Positions 1-8,435 of a DNA stretch of 15,981 nucleotides are shown here, in pieces; position 1 is the first letter of the stretch; every line of letters starts with the position of its first letter. The notes beneath the pieces were generated by a model. The model made no database searches and was not told the DNA's origin. It saw only the letters and a list, made by a program, of their open reading frames with translations. The stretch comes from VAZQ01 sp036522235 (lineage in GTDB: Bacteria; Pseudomonadota; Alphaproteobacteria; Rhizobiales; Xanthobacteraceae). The DNA lies in assembly GCA_036522235.1 (NCBI GenBank), contig DATDGG010000342.1:1-15981 (forward strand), written 5' to 3'. The translations under genes were made by a program, and so were the position numbers.

Positions 1-1
1 G

Positions 2-3000
2 ACCGGCACGCTCGAATGCAGCAATTGCCACACCAACACGTCGAACTTCACCACCTATACGATGAACCATACGGCGGTGAGCGGCACTCCGTGCGCGTCG
101 TGTCATAACGGTCAGTTCGTGAGCCAAGGCACATCTGGCGCACAGGGCCTGGTCACCCCGCCGCATATCCCGACCGGGACCTTGGAATGCGGCAATTGCC
201 ATTCCAACACGACAAGCTGGACCAACTACGCGATGAATCATGTGGCGGCGAGCGGCATCGCCTGCAGCTCCTGCCACAACGGCAGCTTCGTCGGCCAAGG
301 CACCTCCGGCGCCCAGACCAAGGGCAGCGGCCACGTCGCCACCACGGCGGAATGCTCGACCTGCCACAAGAGCACCACCACCTGGAGCGGCGCCGCCTTC
401 GTGCATGCGGCGACCGACACCAACTGCTCGAGCTGTCATAACGGCACCACCGCCACCGGCATGACCACGCCCCCGCATATTCCGAGCGGGACGGTCCAGT
501 GCAGCAATTGCCATACCAATACGGCGGCGAGCTTTGTCACCTATACGATGAACCATTCGGCGGTCGCCGGCGTCCCCTGCGCCTCCTGCCACAACGGCAC
601 CTTCGTCGGCCAAGGGACCTCCGGGGCGCAGGGTCAGACTACGCCGCCGCACATCCCCACCGGAACTGTCACCTGCGACAGCTGCCACAGCAACGCGGCG
701 TCGAGCTTCACGACCTACACGATGAGCCACGCGGCGGTCTCGAGCAGCCGCTGCGATTCCTGTCACAACGGATCGTTCGTGAGCCAGGGCACGTCGGGCG
801 CGCAGGGCACGGCTTCGTTCCCTGGTCACGTCGCGACCAACGGCCAGGATTGTTCGAGCTGTCACAAGAGCACGACCAGCTTTTTGGGCGCGGCCTTCGT
901 TCATTCGGCGACCGACACCAACTGCTCGAGCTGCCACAACGGCACCGCCGCGACCGGTATGACCTCGCCCCCGCACATTCCGGTCGGGACCGTTCAATGC
1001 AGCAATTGTCACACCAACACGGCGGCGAGCTTCACCAACTATACGATGAACCATTCGGCGGTGAGCGGCGTGCCCTGCGCCTCCTGCCACAACGGCAGCT
1101 TCGTCAGCCAAGGCACCTCCGGGGCGCAGGGCCAGACCACGCCGCCGCATATCCCGACCGGCACGGTCACCTGCGACAATTGCCACAGCAACGCGGCAGC
1201 GAGCTTCACCAGCTACACCATGAATCACGCGGCGGTCACCGCCAGCCGCTGCGATTCCTGTCACAACGGCTCGTTCGTGAGCCAGGGCACATCCGGTGCG
1301 CTCGGCACGGCTTCGTTCCCGGGCCACGTCGCGACCAATGGCCAGGATTGCGCGACCTGTCACAAGAGCACGACCAGCTTTTTGGGTGCGGCTTTCGTGC
1401 ACTCGGCGTCTGACACCAATTGCTCGAGCTGCCACAACGGCACCTCGGCAACCGGCATGACGACGCCGCCGCATGTTCCCGTCGCGTCGGTCCAGTGCAG
1501 CAATTGTCACGCCAACACCGCAGCAAGCTTCACGACCTACACGATGAACCACGCGGCGGTCACCGCCAGCCGCTGCGATTCCTGCCACAACGGCTCTTTC
1601 ACCAGCCAAGGCACGTCGGGTGCGCAAGGCACCGCCTCGTTCCCGGGGCATGTGGCGATCAACGGCCAGGACTGCGCGACCTGTCATAAGGGCACGACCA
1701 GCTTTTTGGGCGCGGCCTTCGTGCACGCGGCCTCCGACACCAACTGCTCGAGCTGCCACAACGGCACCGCGGCAACCGGCATGACGACGCCTCCGCATAT
1801 CCCGGTGGCGACGGTCCAGTGCAGCAATTGTCACACCAACACCGCGGCGAGCTTCACGACCTACACGATGAACCACACGGCGGTGACCGGCATCCTGTGC
1901 GGCTCCTGCCACAACGGCAGTTTCGTCAGCGAGGGCACCTCCGGGGCCCAGGGCAAGCCGACGAACCACTTCCCGACTGCGGCCGGCCAGGACTGCGGCG
2001 TGTGCCACACCAGCACCGCGAGCTTCCTCGGGGCGACGTTCAGTCACACCGGGATCACCGGGACCTGCATGTCGTGCCATGGCGGCGCCTATGCGGGCGT
2101 GACCATCAAGGCCCCGGCCCATATCCCGACGGCTGCGGCCGATTGCAGCATCTGCCACGCGAGCACCACGAGCTTCGACAGCGGCGGCTCGTCGACGACC
2201 TGCAAGATGGCGCATTCGGCGGTTCCGGGAGTGACCTGCGCTACCTGTCACAACGGGACCAACGCCAAGGGCGACCACGGGAGCGGCCCCAATTGCGGCA
2301 ATTGCCATTCGCCACGTGACACGGCGTGCGGTTCCTATGGGGCCGGGATCGCCACGGTGGTGGCGCCGGCTGCCGCCGCCGCGAAGGCCGCCGCCACGGT
2401 GGCGGCCGCAGCAGCGAAGCCCGCGACGACGGTGGCAGCCGCAACGACGCCGAGCGCACCGACCGCAACCGCCGCCTCAACCGCCGCCGCGACTGCGGCC
2501 ACGGTCGCGAAGCCCGCCGCGAGCGCGGCTGCGACAACTACGACAGCGGCGCCGAAAGTCGCCACGGGCGCGGCCGCGCCGACTTCGGCCGCCACAACAT
2601 CGACAACCGCGCCGACCCCGAGTGCCACAACAGCCGCGCCGACGACGACTGCAGCAACAACCACACCGACCGCGAGTGCAACAACAGCCGCACCGACCGC
2701 CGGTGCCGCCAAGACCGGAGCGCCATTGACCGCGACGAGCGCGCCAATCACAGCAGCGCCGTTCAGCGCGATTGCACCGACAACCGCGCCAGCCGCGGGC
2801 ACCGCCACAGCCGCATCACCTTCGGCTGGAACGAGTGTAACCGCGCTCACAACCGCGCCCTTCAGCGCCGCACCAGCCGCGCCGACAGCGGCTGCGCCGA
2901 CAGCGGCTGCGCCCAATCCAACCGGCACGCCCTCGATGCAGTCATTCGCTGCGACCAAGTCCGGCGTGAATGCCGGCGCAGCGAGCACGCTCACGCCCAC

Positions 3001-4018
3001 GATCACGGCGCCTGCAGTCACGGCGCCGGCCAACTCCAGCGCCGCCGCCGCACCCTCTTTGGCGGCGCCGACGGCAGCTGCGCCTGCCGCTGCGGCCCCC
3101 GCCAGCCCGAACGTTGCCGCTACCCCGTCTTTCGCCGCCCGAACAGCGTCGCCGACAACAGCAACCGCACCGGCCGCCGCTCCTCCAAGCTTCGCCGCAT
3201 CACCCACCGTAACGGCGCCAACCGCCCCGGCGCCTTCTGCGCCCGTACCCGCCGCCGCAGCGCCCACGGGCTCGACCTTTGCCGCCGCGAAGTTCACCCA
3301 TGCCGGCATCACCAGCGGCTGCGCCGCCTGTCACAACGGCACGGCCGCGCTCGGCAAGCCGGCCAACCACATCGCCACCAACGCGCCGTGCGAAACCTGC
3401 CACCGCAGCACGGTCACCTTCGCGGGTGCGCGGATGAATCATACGGGCATCACCGGCAACTGCGCCTCCTGCCACAATGGCGTAGCCGCGCTCGGCAAGC
3501 CCGCGACCCACATCCCGACCACGGCGTCGTGCGAGACCTGTCACAAGAGCACCGTGACCTTCGCCGGCGCCCGCATGGACCACAGCCGCGTCACGGCCCC
3601 CTGTGCGAGCTGCCACAACGGCACCACCGCCGAAGGCAAGGGCGTCAGGCACTTCATCACCAACCTGCCGTGCGAATCCTGCCACCGGGTGACGGGCTGG
3701 AATCTCGTGACCTACCGGCACACCTCGGCGCGCTATCCGGATCACGGCGCGCCGCTCGATTGCGCGAGCTGCCACACCGCGAACGCCCAGACGGTGCAGT
3801 GGAAATTCCCGGCCTATCAACCGGATTGCGCCTCCTGCCACGCCGCCGAATTCCGTCCGACCGCGCATCTGAAGTTCCAGAAGCCGGTGCCGGTCTACTA
3901 CACGGTGGCTGAGCTGCGCGATTGCACGGGCGCCTGCCACGTCTATGCCGACTCGTCGCTGCGAACCATCGTCACGCGCCGTCCGAGCCAACATCGCGCC
4001 AACAGGGGAGGGTGGTGA
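2..4018 (+). CDS. Giant multiheme c-type cytochrome (5' partial)
   Basis: Probably an exported electron-transfer cytochrome. The frame is open from base 2, so the start and any signal peptide lie outside the window; the ATG at 62 is internal. At least 1338 residues are present. I count 29 CXXCH motifs before base about 2311 and 8 more plus one CXXXCH (CTGACH, 3923-3940) after base 3300, so about 38 haems in the visible part. Nearly every CXXCH is preceded by a His 6-7 residues upstream (as in HTAVSGTPCASCH), which suggests bis-His ligation. The haems sit in two-haem modules of about 50-58 residues arranged in longer tandem repeats. An Ala/Thr/Pro-rich linker (about 2342-3289) separates the two haem regions. 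The TGA stop overlaps the next gene's ATG (TGATG), implying translational coupling to the outer-membrane barrel. The multiheme identity is secure; the physiological role is inferred. Confidence 0.95.
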   Translation, partial: TGTLECSNCHTNTSNFTTYTMNHTAVSGTPCASCHNGQFVSQGTSGAQGLVTPPHIPTGTLECGNCHSNTTSWTNYAMNHVAASGIACSSCHNGSFVGQGTSGAQTKGSGHVATTAECSTCHKSTTTWSGAAFVHAATDTNCSSCHNGTTATGMTTPPHIPSGTVQCSNCHTNTAASFVTYTMNHSAVAGVPCASCHNGTFVGQGTSGAQGQTTPPHIPTGTVTCDSCHSNAASSFTTYTMSHAAVSSSRCDSCHNGSFVSQGTSGAQGTASFPGHVATNGQDCSSCHKSTTSFLGAAFVHSATDTNCSSCHNGTAATGMTSPPHIPVGTVQCSNCHTNTAASFTNYTMNHSAVSGVPCASCHNGSFVSQGTSGAQGQTTPPHIPTGTVTCDNCHSNAAASFTSYTMNHAAVTASRCDSCHNGSFVSQGTSGALGTASFPGHVATNGQDCATCHKSTTSFLGAAFVHSASDTNCSSCHNGTSATGMTTPPHVPVASVQCSNCHANTAASFTTYTMNHAAVTASRCDSCHNGSFTSQGTSGAQGTASFPGHVAINGQDCATCHKGTTSFLGAAFVHAASDTNCSSCHNGTAATGMTTPPHIPVATVQCSNCHTNTAASFTTYTMNHTAVTGILCGSCHNGSFVSEGTSGAQGKPTNHFPTAAGQDCGVCHTSTASFLGATFSHTGITGTCMSCHGGAYAGVTIKAPAHIPTAAADCSICHASTTSFDSGGSSTTCKMAHSAVPGVTCATCHNGTNAKGDHGSGPNCGNCHSPRDTACGSYGAGIATVVAPAAAAAKAAATVAAAAAKPATTVAAATTPSAPTATAASTAAATAATVAKPAASAAATTTTAAPKVATGAAAPTSAATTSTTAPTPSATTAAPTTTAATTTPTASATTAAPTAGAAKTGAPLTATSAPITAAPFSAIAPTTAPAAGTATAASPSAGTSVTALTTAPFSAAPAAPTAAAPTAAAPNPTGTPSMQSFAATKSGVNAGAASTLTPTITAPAVTAPANSSAAAAPSLAAPTAAAPAAAAPASPNVAATPSFAARTASPTTATAPAAAPPSFAASPTVTAPTAPAPSAPVPAAAAPTGSTFAAAKFTHAGITSGCAACHNGTAALGKPANHIATNAPCETCHRSTVTFAGARMNHTGITGNCASCHNGVAALGKPATHIPTTASCETCHKSTVTFAGARMDHSRVTAPCASCHNGTTAEGKGVRHFITNLPCESCHRVTGWNLVTYRHTSARYPDHGAPLDCASCHTANAQTVQWKFPAYQPDCASCHAAEFRPTAHLKFQKPVPVYYTVAELRDCTGACHVYADSSLRTIVTRRPSQHRANRGGW
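62..1867 (+). repeat. Higher-order tandem repeats coding for di-haem modules
   Basis: Three module types recur: A (starts MNHxAVxG, 174 bp in the regular copies), B (starts MNHAAV or MSHAAV) and C (starts VHSA). B plus C spans 324 bp. The order is ABC (62-547), ABC (548-1045), ABC (1046-1543), then BC without A (1544-1867). The second and third ABC units are both exactly 498 bp (166 codons, six haems), and by eye they match at roughly 85-90% of bases where compared. All length differences are multiples of three. The array degenerates after 1868. This looks like growth of the cytochrome by in-frame tandem duplication. The repeats are coding and are not a CRISPR array. Confidence 0.85.
2342..3289 (+). 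other. Ala/Thr/Pro low-complexity linker inside the cytochrome
   Basis: About 316 codons dominated by Ala, Thr, Pro and Ser, with no Cys and no haem motif. It starts just after the 29th visible CXXCH and ends at the KFTHAGI stretch that opens the C-terminal haem region. Short punctuating motifs with Phe recur (APFSA, QSFAA, PSFAA). Some DNA is tandemly repeated, for example two 15-bp units starting near 2878. Such composition is typical of extended, disordered or glycosylated spacers in exported proteins. The skewed composition also opens long frames on the opposite strand, which I regard as non-coding. Confidence 0.85.
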
Positions 4019-6390
4019 TGCAGGCCATGCTCCGCTGCGGGCGGCTGCTGATGTTCGCGCTGCCATGGGCCGTGCTCCCTGTATTCGATTTGGCGCGCGC
4101 GCAACCCGTGGTCGACCAAGCTCTGTCCGACGCGCAGCTCGTCACCATCAAGGGCTGCTCGATCCTGAAGGTAAACTTCAACATCCGCATCCGCTATGCC
4201 AGCCACTTTCCGGTCGACCGCGGCGAGGAGCTGCGGATATCGGTCAATCCCATCGATCGCGACCAGGCGATCGCCCTGCAGTTGTTGAAGCGCGAAGCCG
4301 TGCGAGCTCCCGCGAGCCCGCTCGTCGGCATCAAGGCCATCGACTTCGAAACCCGCCAGGCGACGGGCTCGGCGCTGCGGATCCAATTCGACCGTCCGGT
4401 CGCTTACCAGGTTGCTCCGGGCACCGACGTCCAGAGCATCGTGGTTGCCATTGCGGGTGCGAGCCCGTCGGCGGCCTGCAGGCCCGAATTTCCCGGCGAC
4501 GCCCCCCGTGCCGGGAGCCCCAGCAGCGCGCCCGCGATGGGCAAGATATCGGAAGCGGATTTGCGATCGGCCGCCGCCGCGATGGATGAGGCGAGGGCGG
4601 CCCTGAAGGCGGGCAATTTCAGCGGCGCGATCGCCCTGCTGACCAGGATCATCAAGCTTCCGGAAAACGAACACAGCGCTGAGGCCCACGAGCTGTTGGG
4701 CTTGGCGCGTCAGCGAAGCGGCCAGCTGGCGGCGGCGCGGGCCGAATACGAGACCTATTTGAGCCGGTATCCGAGGGCGGAGGGCGTCGAGCGCGTGCGG
4801 CAGCGGCTCGATGCCATCATCACGGCGAGCGGCGCGCCGTCGGAAAAGCTGCGGAGCGCGCCGTCGGTGCCCGGCTCGTGGCGCACGGGCGGCGGCTTCG
4901 GAACGCCGGGACAGACGAGCTGGACCTTCACGGGAAGCTGGTCCGAATTCTACATTCGCGACGACGCCTTCCGCACCGCCGTCGATCCTACGGTCGCTCC
5001 TGATCCGACCGCCGACGCGGATGCCCACCGGGTGCACCAGAACGAGCTGCTCTCGAGCCTCGATATGATCGCGGCCTGGGTCAATGACCAGGCCAGAGGC
5101 AAGATTCGATTTTCCGGCACCGAGGAGCACCATTTCGACGGTTCCGATGATCGCTTCGGCATTGCGGCGCTCTTTTCCGAGGTCGAGCTGCGCGAGTGGA
5201 ACGTGTTGGGGCGGCTCGGCCGTCAGAACAGCAATATCGATACCGGGGGTGTCCTTGGCCGTTTCGACGGCGGCCTGGTGAGCTGGCGGGCGCTGCCTTT
5301 CACCAAGTTCAATTTGGTTGGCGGCTCGCCCGTGCTCAGCCGGTTCGATCAGCCGTTCAGGGACCAGAGATATTTTTACGGTGCAAGCGTCGGCCTCGGG
5401 CCTTTCTTCGGCGGCTTCGAGACTACGCTCTTTGCCATCGAGCAGCGTGACCGCGGTTTGCTCGATCGACGGGCGGTCGGCGCGGAAGCCCGTTATTTCG
5501 ACCAGACCAAGTCGGCATTTGCGACCGTGGACTACGACATCCACTTTCAGCAATTGAACGCGGCGATCTTTTCCGGATCGTGGACGCTGCCGGACAAGTC
5601 GACGCTCTTCGGCGGCGCCGACTATCGCCGGACGCCCTATCTGTCGACCTGGAACGCGTTGCTCAATCAACCCTTCGCGACGCTCTACGACATGCTCGCC
5701 GCCACGCAGAACAGCCAGCAGCAGCTGCAACAGCTCGTGGTCGGCCAGACTCCCATCTACAAGTCGGCAATGATCGGATACGCGCGGCCGCTGACGGACC
5801 AGTTCCTGATCAGCGCCGATGCGACCGTCGTCAATTTGACGCAAGCGCTCACGCTGCCGGGCGTCGACCCGGCGCTCGGCAGCCTGCCGGCGGGTAACGA
5901 GTACTACTATTCGGCCCAGCTCATGGGCAGCAATCTCGGCAAGGAAGGCGACATGTATATCGCGGGGCTGCGGTACTCGCAGCTGCTGAACTCGAACATG
6001 TACGTCCTCGACTTCAACACCCGCTATCCGTGGTGGAAGGATTTCAGCATGAGCCCGCGGCTTCGGCTCGGCTACCGCAGCGGTCGCGGCATCGACCTGC
6101 AGGAATATACGGCGCTTCCTTCGATCCTGCTCGACTACAATTGGACCAAGGAGATCAGCTCGGAATTCGAGATCGGCGCGGAGCGGACCTGGACCAAGCA
6201 GGACGGGATCAGGGACCGGAATACCGAGCTCTTTCTGACGCTCGGCGTGCGCTACGACTTCTATGCCGACGATGCGACCAAGGATGCCGACAAGAAAAAA
6301 TGCGCAACGCCGGTGGCGGCCGCGCTTTGTCGCTACAGCAACAATCCCGACAAAGGTAACTGCGTAGCTCCGCCGACGAGCTGCCGGTAA
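4018..6390 (+). CDS. Outer-membrane beta-barrel protein with N-terminal beta domain and TPR
   Basis: A 790-residue protein, likely in the outer membrane as partner of the upstream multiheme cytochrome. I chose ATG 4018 because it overlaps the cytochrome stop (TGATG), has a purine-rich ribosome site (GGGGAGGG, 4004-4011), and begins a signal peptide with likely cleavage after ARA (residue 28). The frame also extends upstream to a TTG at 3922, but that gives no signal peptide. In order: a beta-rich domain (about 30-165, with Cys47 and a second Cys near its end), TPR-like helices (about 175-260), then about 480 residues of alternating aromatic/hydrophobic strands typical of an outer-membrane barrel, with a late strand LFLTLGVRYDFYA. 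A short Lys/Cys-rich tail with four Cys follows. It lacks the sequence features I would use to call MtrB/PioB. Barrel, TPR and export are well supported; the precise function (porin conduit, anchor or secretion channel) is inferred. Confidence 0.85.
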   Translation: MQAMLRCGRLLMFALPWAVLPVFDLARAQPVVDQALSDAQLVTIKGCSILKVNFNIRIRYASHFPVDRGEELRISVNPIDRDQAIALQLLKREAVRAPASPLVGIKAIDFETRQATGSALRIQFDRPVAYQVAPGTDVQSIVVAIAGASPSAACRPEFPGDAPRAGSPSSAPAMGKISEADLRSAAAAMDEARAALKAGNFSGAIALLTRIIKLPENEHSAEAHELLGLARQRSGQLAAARAEYETYLSRYPRAEGVERVRQRLDAIITASGAPSEKLRSAPSVPGSWRTGGGFGTPGQTSWTFTGSWSEFYIRDDAFRTAVDPTVAPDPTADADAHRVHQNELLSSLDMIAAWVNDQARGKIRFSGTEEHHFDGSDDRFGIAALFSEVELREWNVLGRLGRQNSNIDTGGVLGRFDGGLVSWRALPFTKFNLVGGSPVLSRFDQPFRDQRYFYGASVGLGPFFGGFETTLFAIEQRDRGLLDRRAVGAEARYFDQTKSAFATVDYDIHFQQLNAAIFSGSWTLPDKSTLFGGADYRRTPYLSTWNALLNQPFATLYDMLAATQNSQQQLQQLVVGQTPIYKSAMIGYARPLTDQFLISADATVVNLTQALTLPGVDPALGSLPAGNEYYYSAQLMGSNLGKEGDMYIAGLRYSQLLNSNMYVLDFNTRYPWWKDFSMSPRLRLGYRSGRGIDLQEYTALPSILLDYNWTKEISSEFEIGAERTWTKQDGIRDRNTELFLTLGVRYDFYADDATKDADKKKCATPVAAALCRYSNNPDKGNCVAPPTSCR

Positions 6391-6440
6391 GGCCGCCCGG
6401 CCTCGATCTGGTCACCTTCGGAGTATGGAGTAAGCGGACG

Positions 6441-8423
6441 ATGGCAGCCGAAATCGGACACTTTTCGCTCATCCTGGCGCTGTTCATCGCGCTCTTGCAG
6501 ACCGCCGCCCCGGCCATTGCACTACGCCGGCGCGATGCCGCGCTCGCGGTCTTCATGGAGCAGGCGGCGTACGGCCAATTGATCTTCGTGGTCGTTGCAT
6601 TCGCGTGCCTGACCTACGCTTTCGTCACCTCCGATTTCTCGGTCGCGGTGGTTGCCGCGAATTCTCATACCACCAAGCCGCTCCTCTACAAGGTTGCCGG
6701 CGTATGGGGAAACCACGAGGGCTCCATGGTGCTATGGGTCCTCATCCTCACGCTCTTCGGCGCCGCGGTCGCGGCTTTCGGCGACAACCTGCCGGAAAGA
6801 TTGCGCACCAACGCGCTCGGCGTGCAGGGCTTCGTCGGCCTCTGCTTCCTGGCGTTCATCCTCCTCACCTCGAACCCGTTCGCGCGGCTTGATCCGGCAC
6901 CGGCGGACGGCAATGGCCTCAATCCGATCCTGCAGGACCCGGGCTTGGCGATCCATCCGCCGTTCCTCTATCTCGGCTATGTGGGCTTCTCGATGGCGTT
7001 CTCGTTCTCGGTCGCGGCGCTGATCGAAGGCAAGGTGGATGCATCCTGGGCGCGGTGGGTGCGGCCGTGGGTGCTGGCGGCCTGGTGCTTCCTGACCATC
7101 GGCATCACGCTCGGCAGCGCCTGGGCCTACTACACGCTGGGCTGGGGCGGCTGGTGGTTCTGGGACCCGGTCGAGAACGCCTCGTTCATGCCGTGGCTGG
7201 CCGGGACCGCGCTGCTTCATTCGGCGCTGGTGGTCGAGCGGCGCCAGGCGCTGGTCAGCTGGACGATCCTGCTCGGGATCCTGACCTTCACGCTCAGCCT
7301 CATCGGCACCTTCCTGGTGCGCTCGGGCGTGCTCACCAGCGTGCACGCCTTTGCGCAGGATCCGGCGCGCGGCGTCTTCATCCTGGGGATTCTCGTGGTG
7401 CTGACCGGCGGCGCGCTCGTGCTCTATGCGCTGCGCATGCCGGGTCTCAAATACGGCGCCCCGTTCGCGCCGGTGAGCCGCGAAGGCGCCCTGACCCTCA
7501 ACAACATGCTGCTGAGCGTTGCCGCCGCGACGGTGTTTCTCGGAACCTTCTATCCGCTGATCGTCGATCTCATGGGCAACGACAAGATCTCGGTCGGTCC
7601 GGCCTATTATCAGATCACCTTCGTTCCCATCATGATCGTGCTGCTGCTGGCAATGGCGGTCGGGCCGATGCTCAAATGGAAGCGCGACGATTTTCGCGCC
7701 GTGCTTGGCCGTCTCAAGCGCCCGCTGATCGCAAGCGGGCTGGCCGCGCTTGCCGTCCTGTTGATCACATTCGGCCGCAACGCGGTCGCGGCCGCGTTCA
7801 TCGGTCTCGCGGTCTGGCTCATCGCGGGATCGCTCGCGGTTCTCTTCCGTCGGCTGCGCCTGGGCAGCGTCGCGCTTGATACCTCGCTCAGGCTCGCGCG
7901 CACGACGCCGCGGGCCTTCTACGGGCTGGTGATTGCGCACGCCGGAATGGGGATCACGGTCTGCGGCATCACCGCGATGTCGACCTGGGCCACCGAAAAG
8001 ATCCAGATGATGCGCCCCGGCGACGTCCTGCAGCTCTCCGGGTTTGATTTACGCTTCGCCTCGATCGGCGACGTGGCGGGGCCGAACTACCAGGCCGAGC
8101 GCGCCGTTTTCCAGGTCTCGCGTAGCGGCCGCTCGGTCGCGGAACTCACCAGCGAGCGGCGGTTCTATCCGGTGCGCGAGCAGCAGACGACCGCGGCCGG
8201 CATCAGAACCAATCTGCTGTCCAATCTCTATGTCGCCATCGGCGAGCCGAACGACAGCGGCGGCTGGGCGGTGCGCTTCTACTATCACCCCCTGGCGCCG
8301 TGGATCTGGCTCGGCGCGCTGACCATGGCGTTCGGAGGTTTCGTATCGCTCTCCGACCGGCGCCTGCGCGTCGGCGCGCCGCAACACGCGTCACGGCGCG
8401 CCGTCCTGGTGCCCGCAGAATAG
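6441..8423 (+). CDS. ccmF: Cytochrome c haem lyase subunit CcmF (NrfE/CcmF family)
   Basis: Integral inner-membrane component of the haem lyase that attaches haem to CXXCH apocytochromes in the periplasm (System I maturation). At 660 residues it has the usual family length. Conserved features are visible: many hydrophobic helices, the HPPFLYLGYVGFS segment (about residue 172), the tryptophan-rich WWD motif WGGWWFWDPVENASFMPWL (from residue 235), and the C-terminal FYYHPLAPWIWLGA segment. ATG 6441 follows a GGAG ribosome site near 6427, 50 bp after the barrel stop. It lies downstream of a giant cytochrome and without ccmE beside it. This suggests a dedicated paralogue like NrfE rather than the housekeeping copy, though the sequence alone cannot prove that. 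The family call is very secure. Confidence 0.97.
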   Translation: MAAEIGHFSLILALFIALLQTAAPAIALRRRDAALAVFMEQAAYGQLIFVVVAFACLTYAFVTSDFSVAVVAANSHTTKPLLYKVAGVWGNHEGSMVLWVLILTLFGAAVAAFGDNLPERLRTNALGVQGFVGLCFLAFILLTSNPFARLDPAPADGNGLNPILQDPGLAIHPPFLYLGYVGFSMAFSFSVAALIEGKVDASWARWVRPWVLAAWCFLTIGITLGSAWAYYTLGWGGWWFWDPVENASFMPWLAGTALLHSALVVERRQALVSWTILLGILTFTLSLIGTFLVRSGVLTSVHAFAQDPARGVFILGILVVLTGGALVLYALRMPGLKYGAPFAPVSREGALTLNNMLLSVAAATVFLGTFYPLIVDLMGNDKISVGPAYYQITFVPIMIVLLLAMAVGPMLKWKRDDFRAVLGRLKRPLIASGLAALAVLLITFGRNAVAAAFIGLAVWLIAGSLAVLFRRLRLGSVALDTSLRLARTTPRAFYGLVIAHAGMGITVCGITAMSTWATEKIQMMRPGDVLQLSGFDLRFASIGDVAGPNYQAERAVFQVSRSGRSVAELTSERRFYPVREQQTTAAGIRTNLLSNLYVAIGEPNDSGGWAVRFYYHPLAPWIWLGALTMAFGGFVSLSDRRLRVGAPQHASRRAVLVPAE

Positions 8424-8435
8424 GAGCTCGCCGCG

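Noticed and set aside
62..1867. Possible CRISPR-like or non-coding satellite array
   Set aside because: The period is 324-498 bp, always a multiple of three, and every unit encodes conserved CXXCH modules.
2335..3312. Long open frame on the - strand (325 codons, Ala/Val-rich) and another on the + strand (2326-3912) across the cytochrome linker
   Set aside because: They come from the GC-rich Ala/Thr/Pro codon pattern of the real gene. Their translations are low-complexity or Arg-rich, with no motif.
6391..6402. GGCCGCCCGGCC palindrome between the barrel gene and ccmF
   Set aside because: Very short stem with a tiny loop and no T-tract; the ribosome site and close spacing favour read-through into ccmF.
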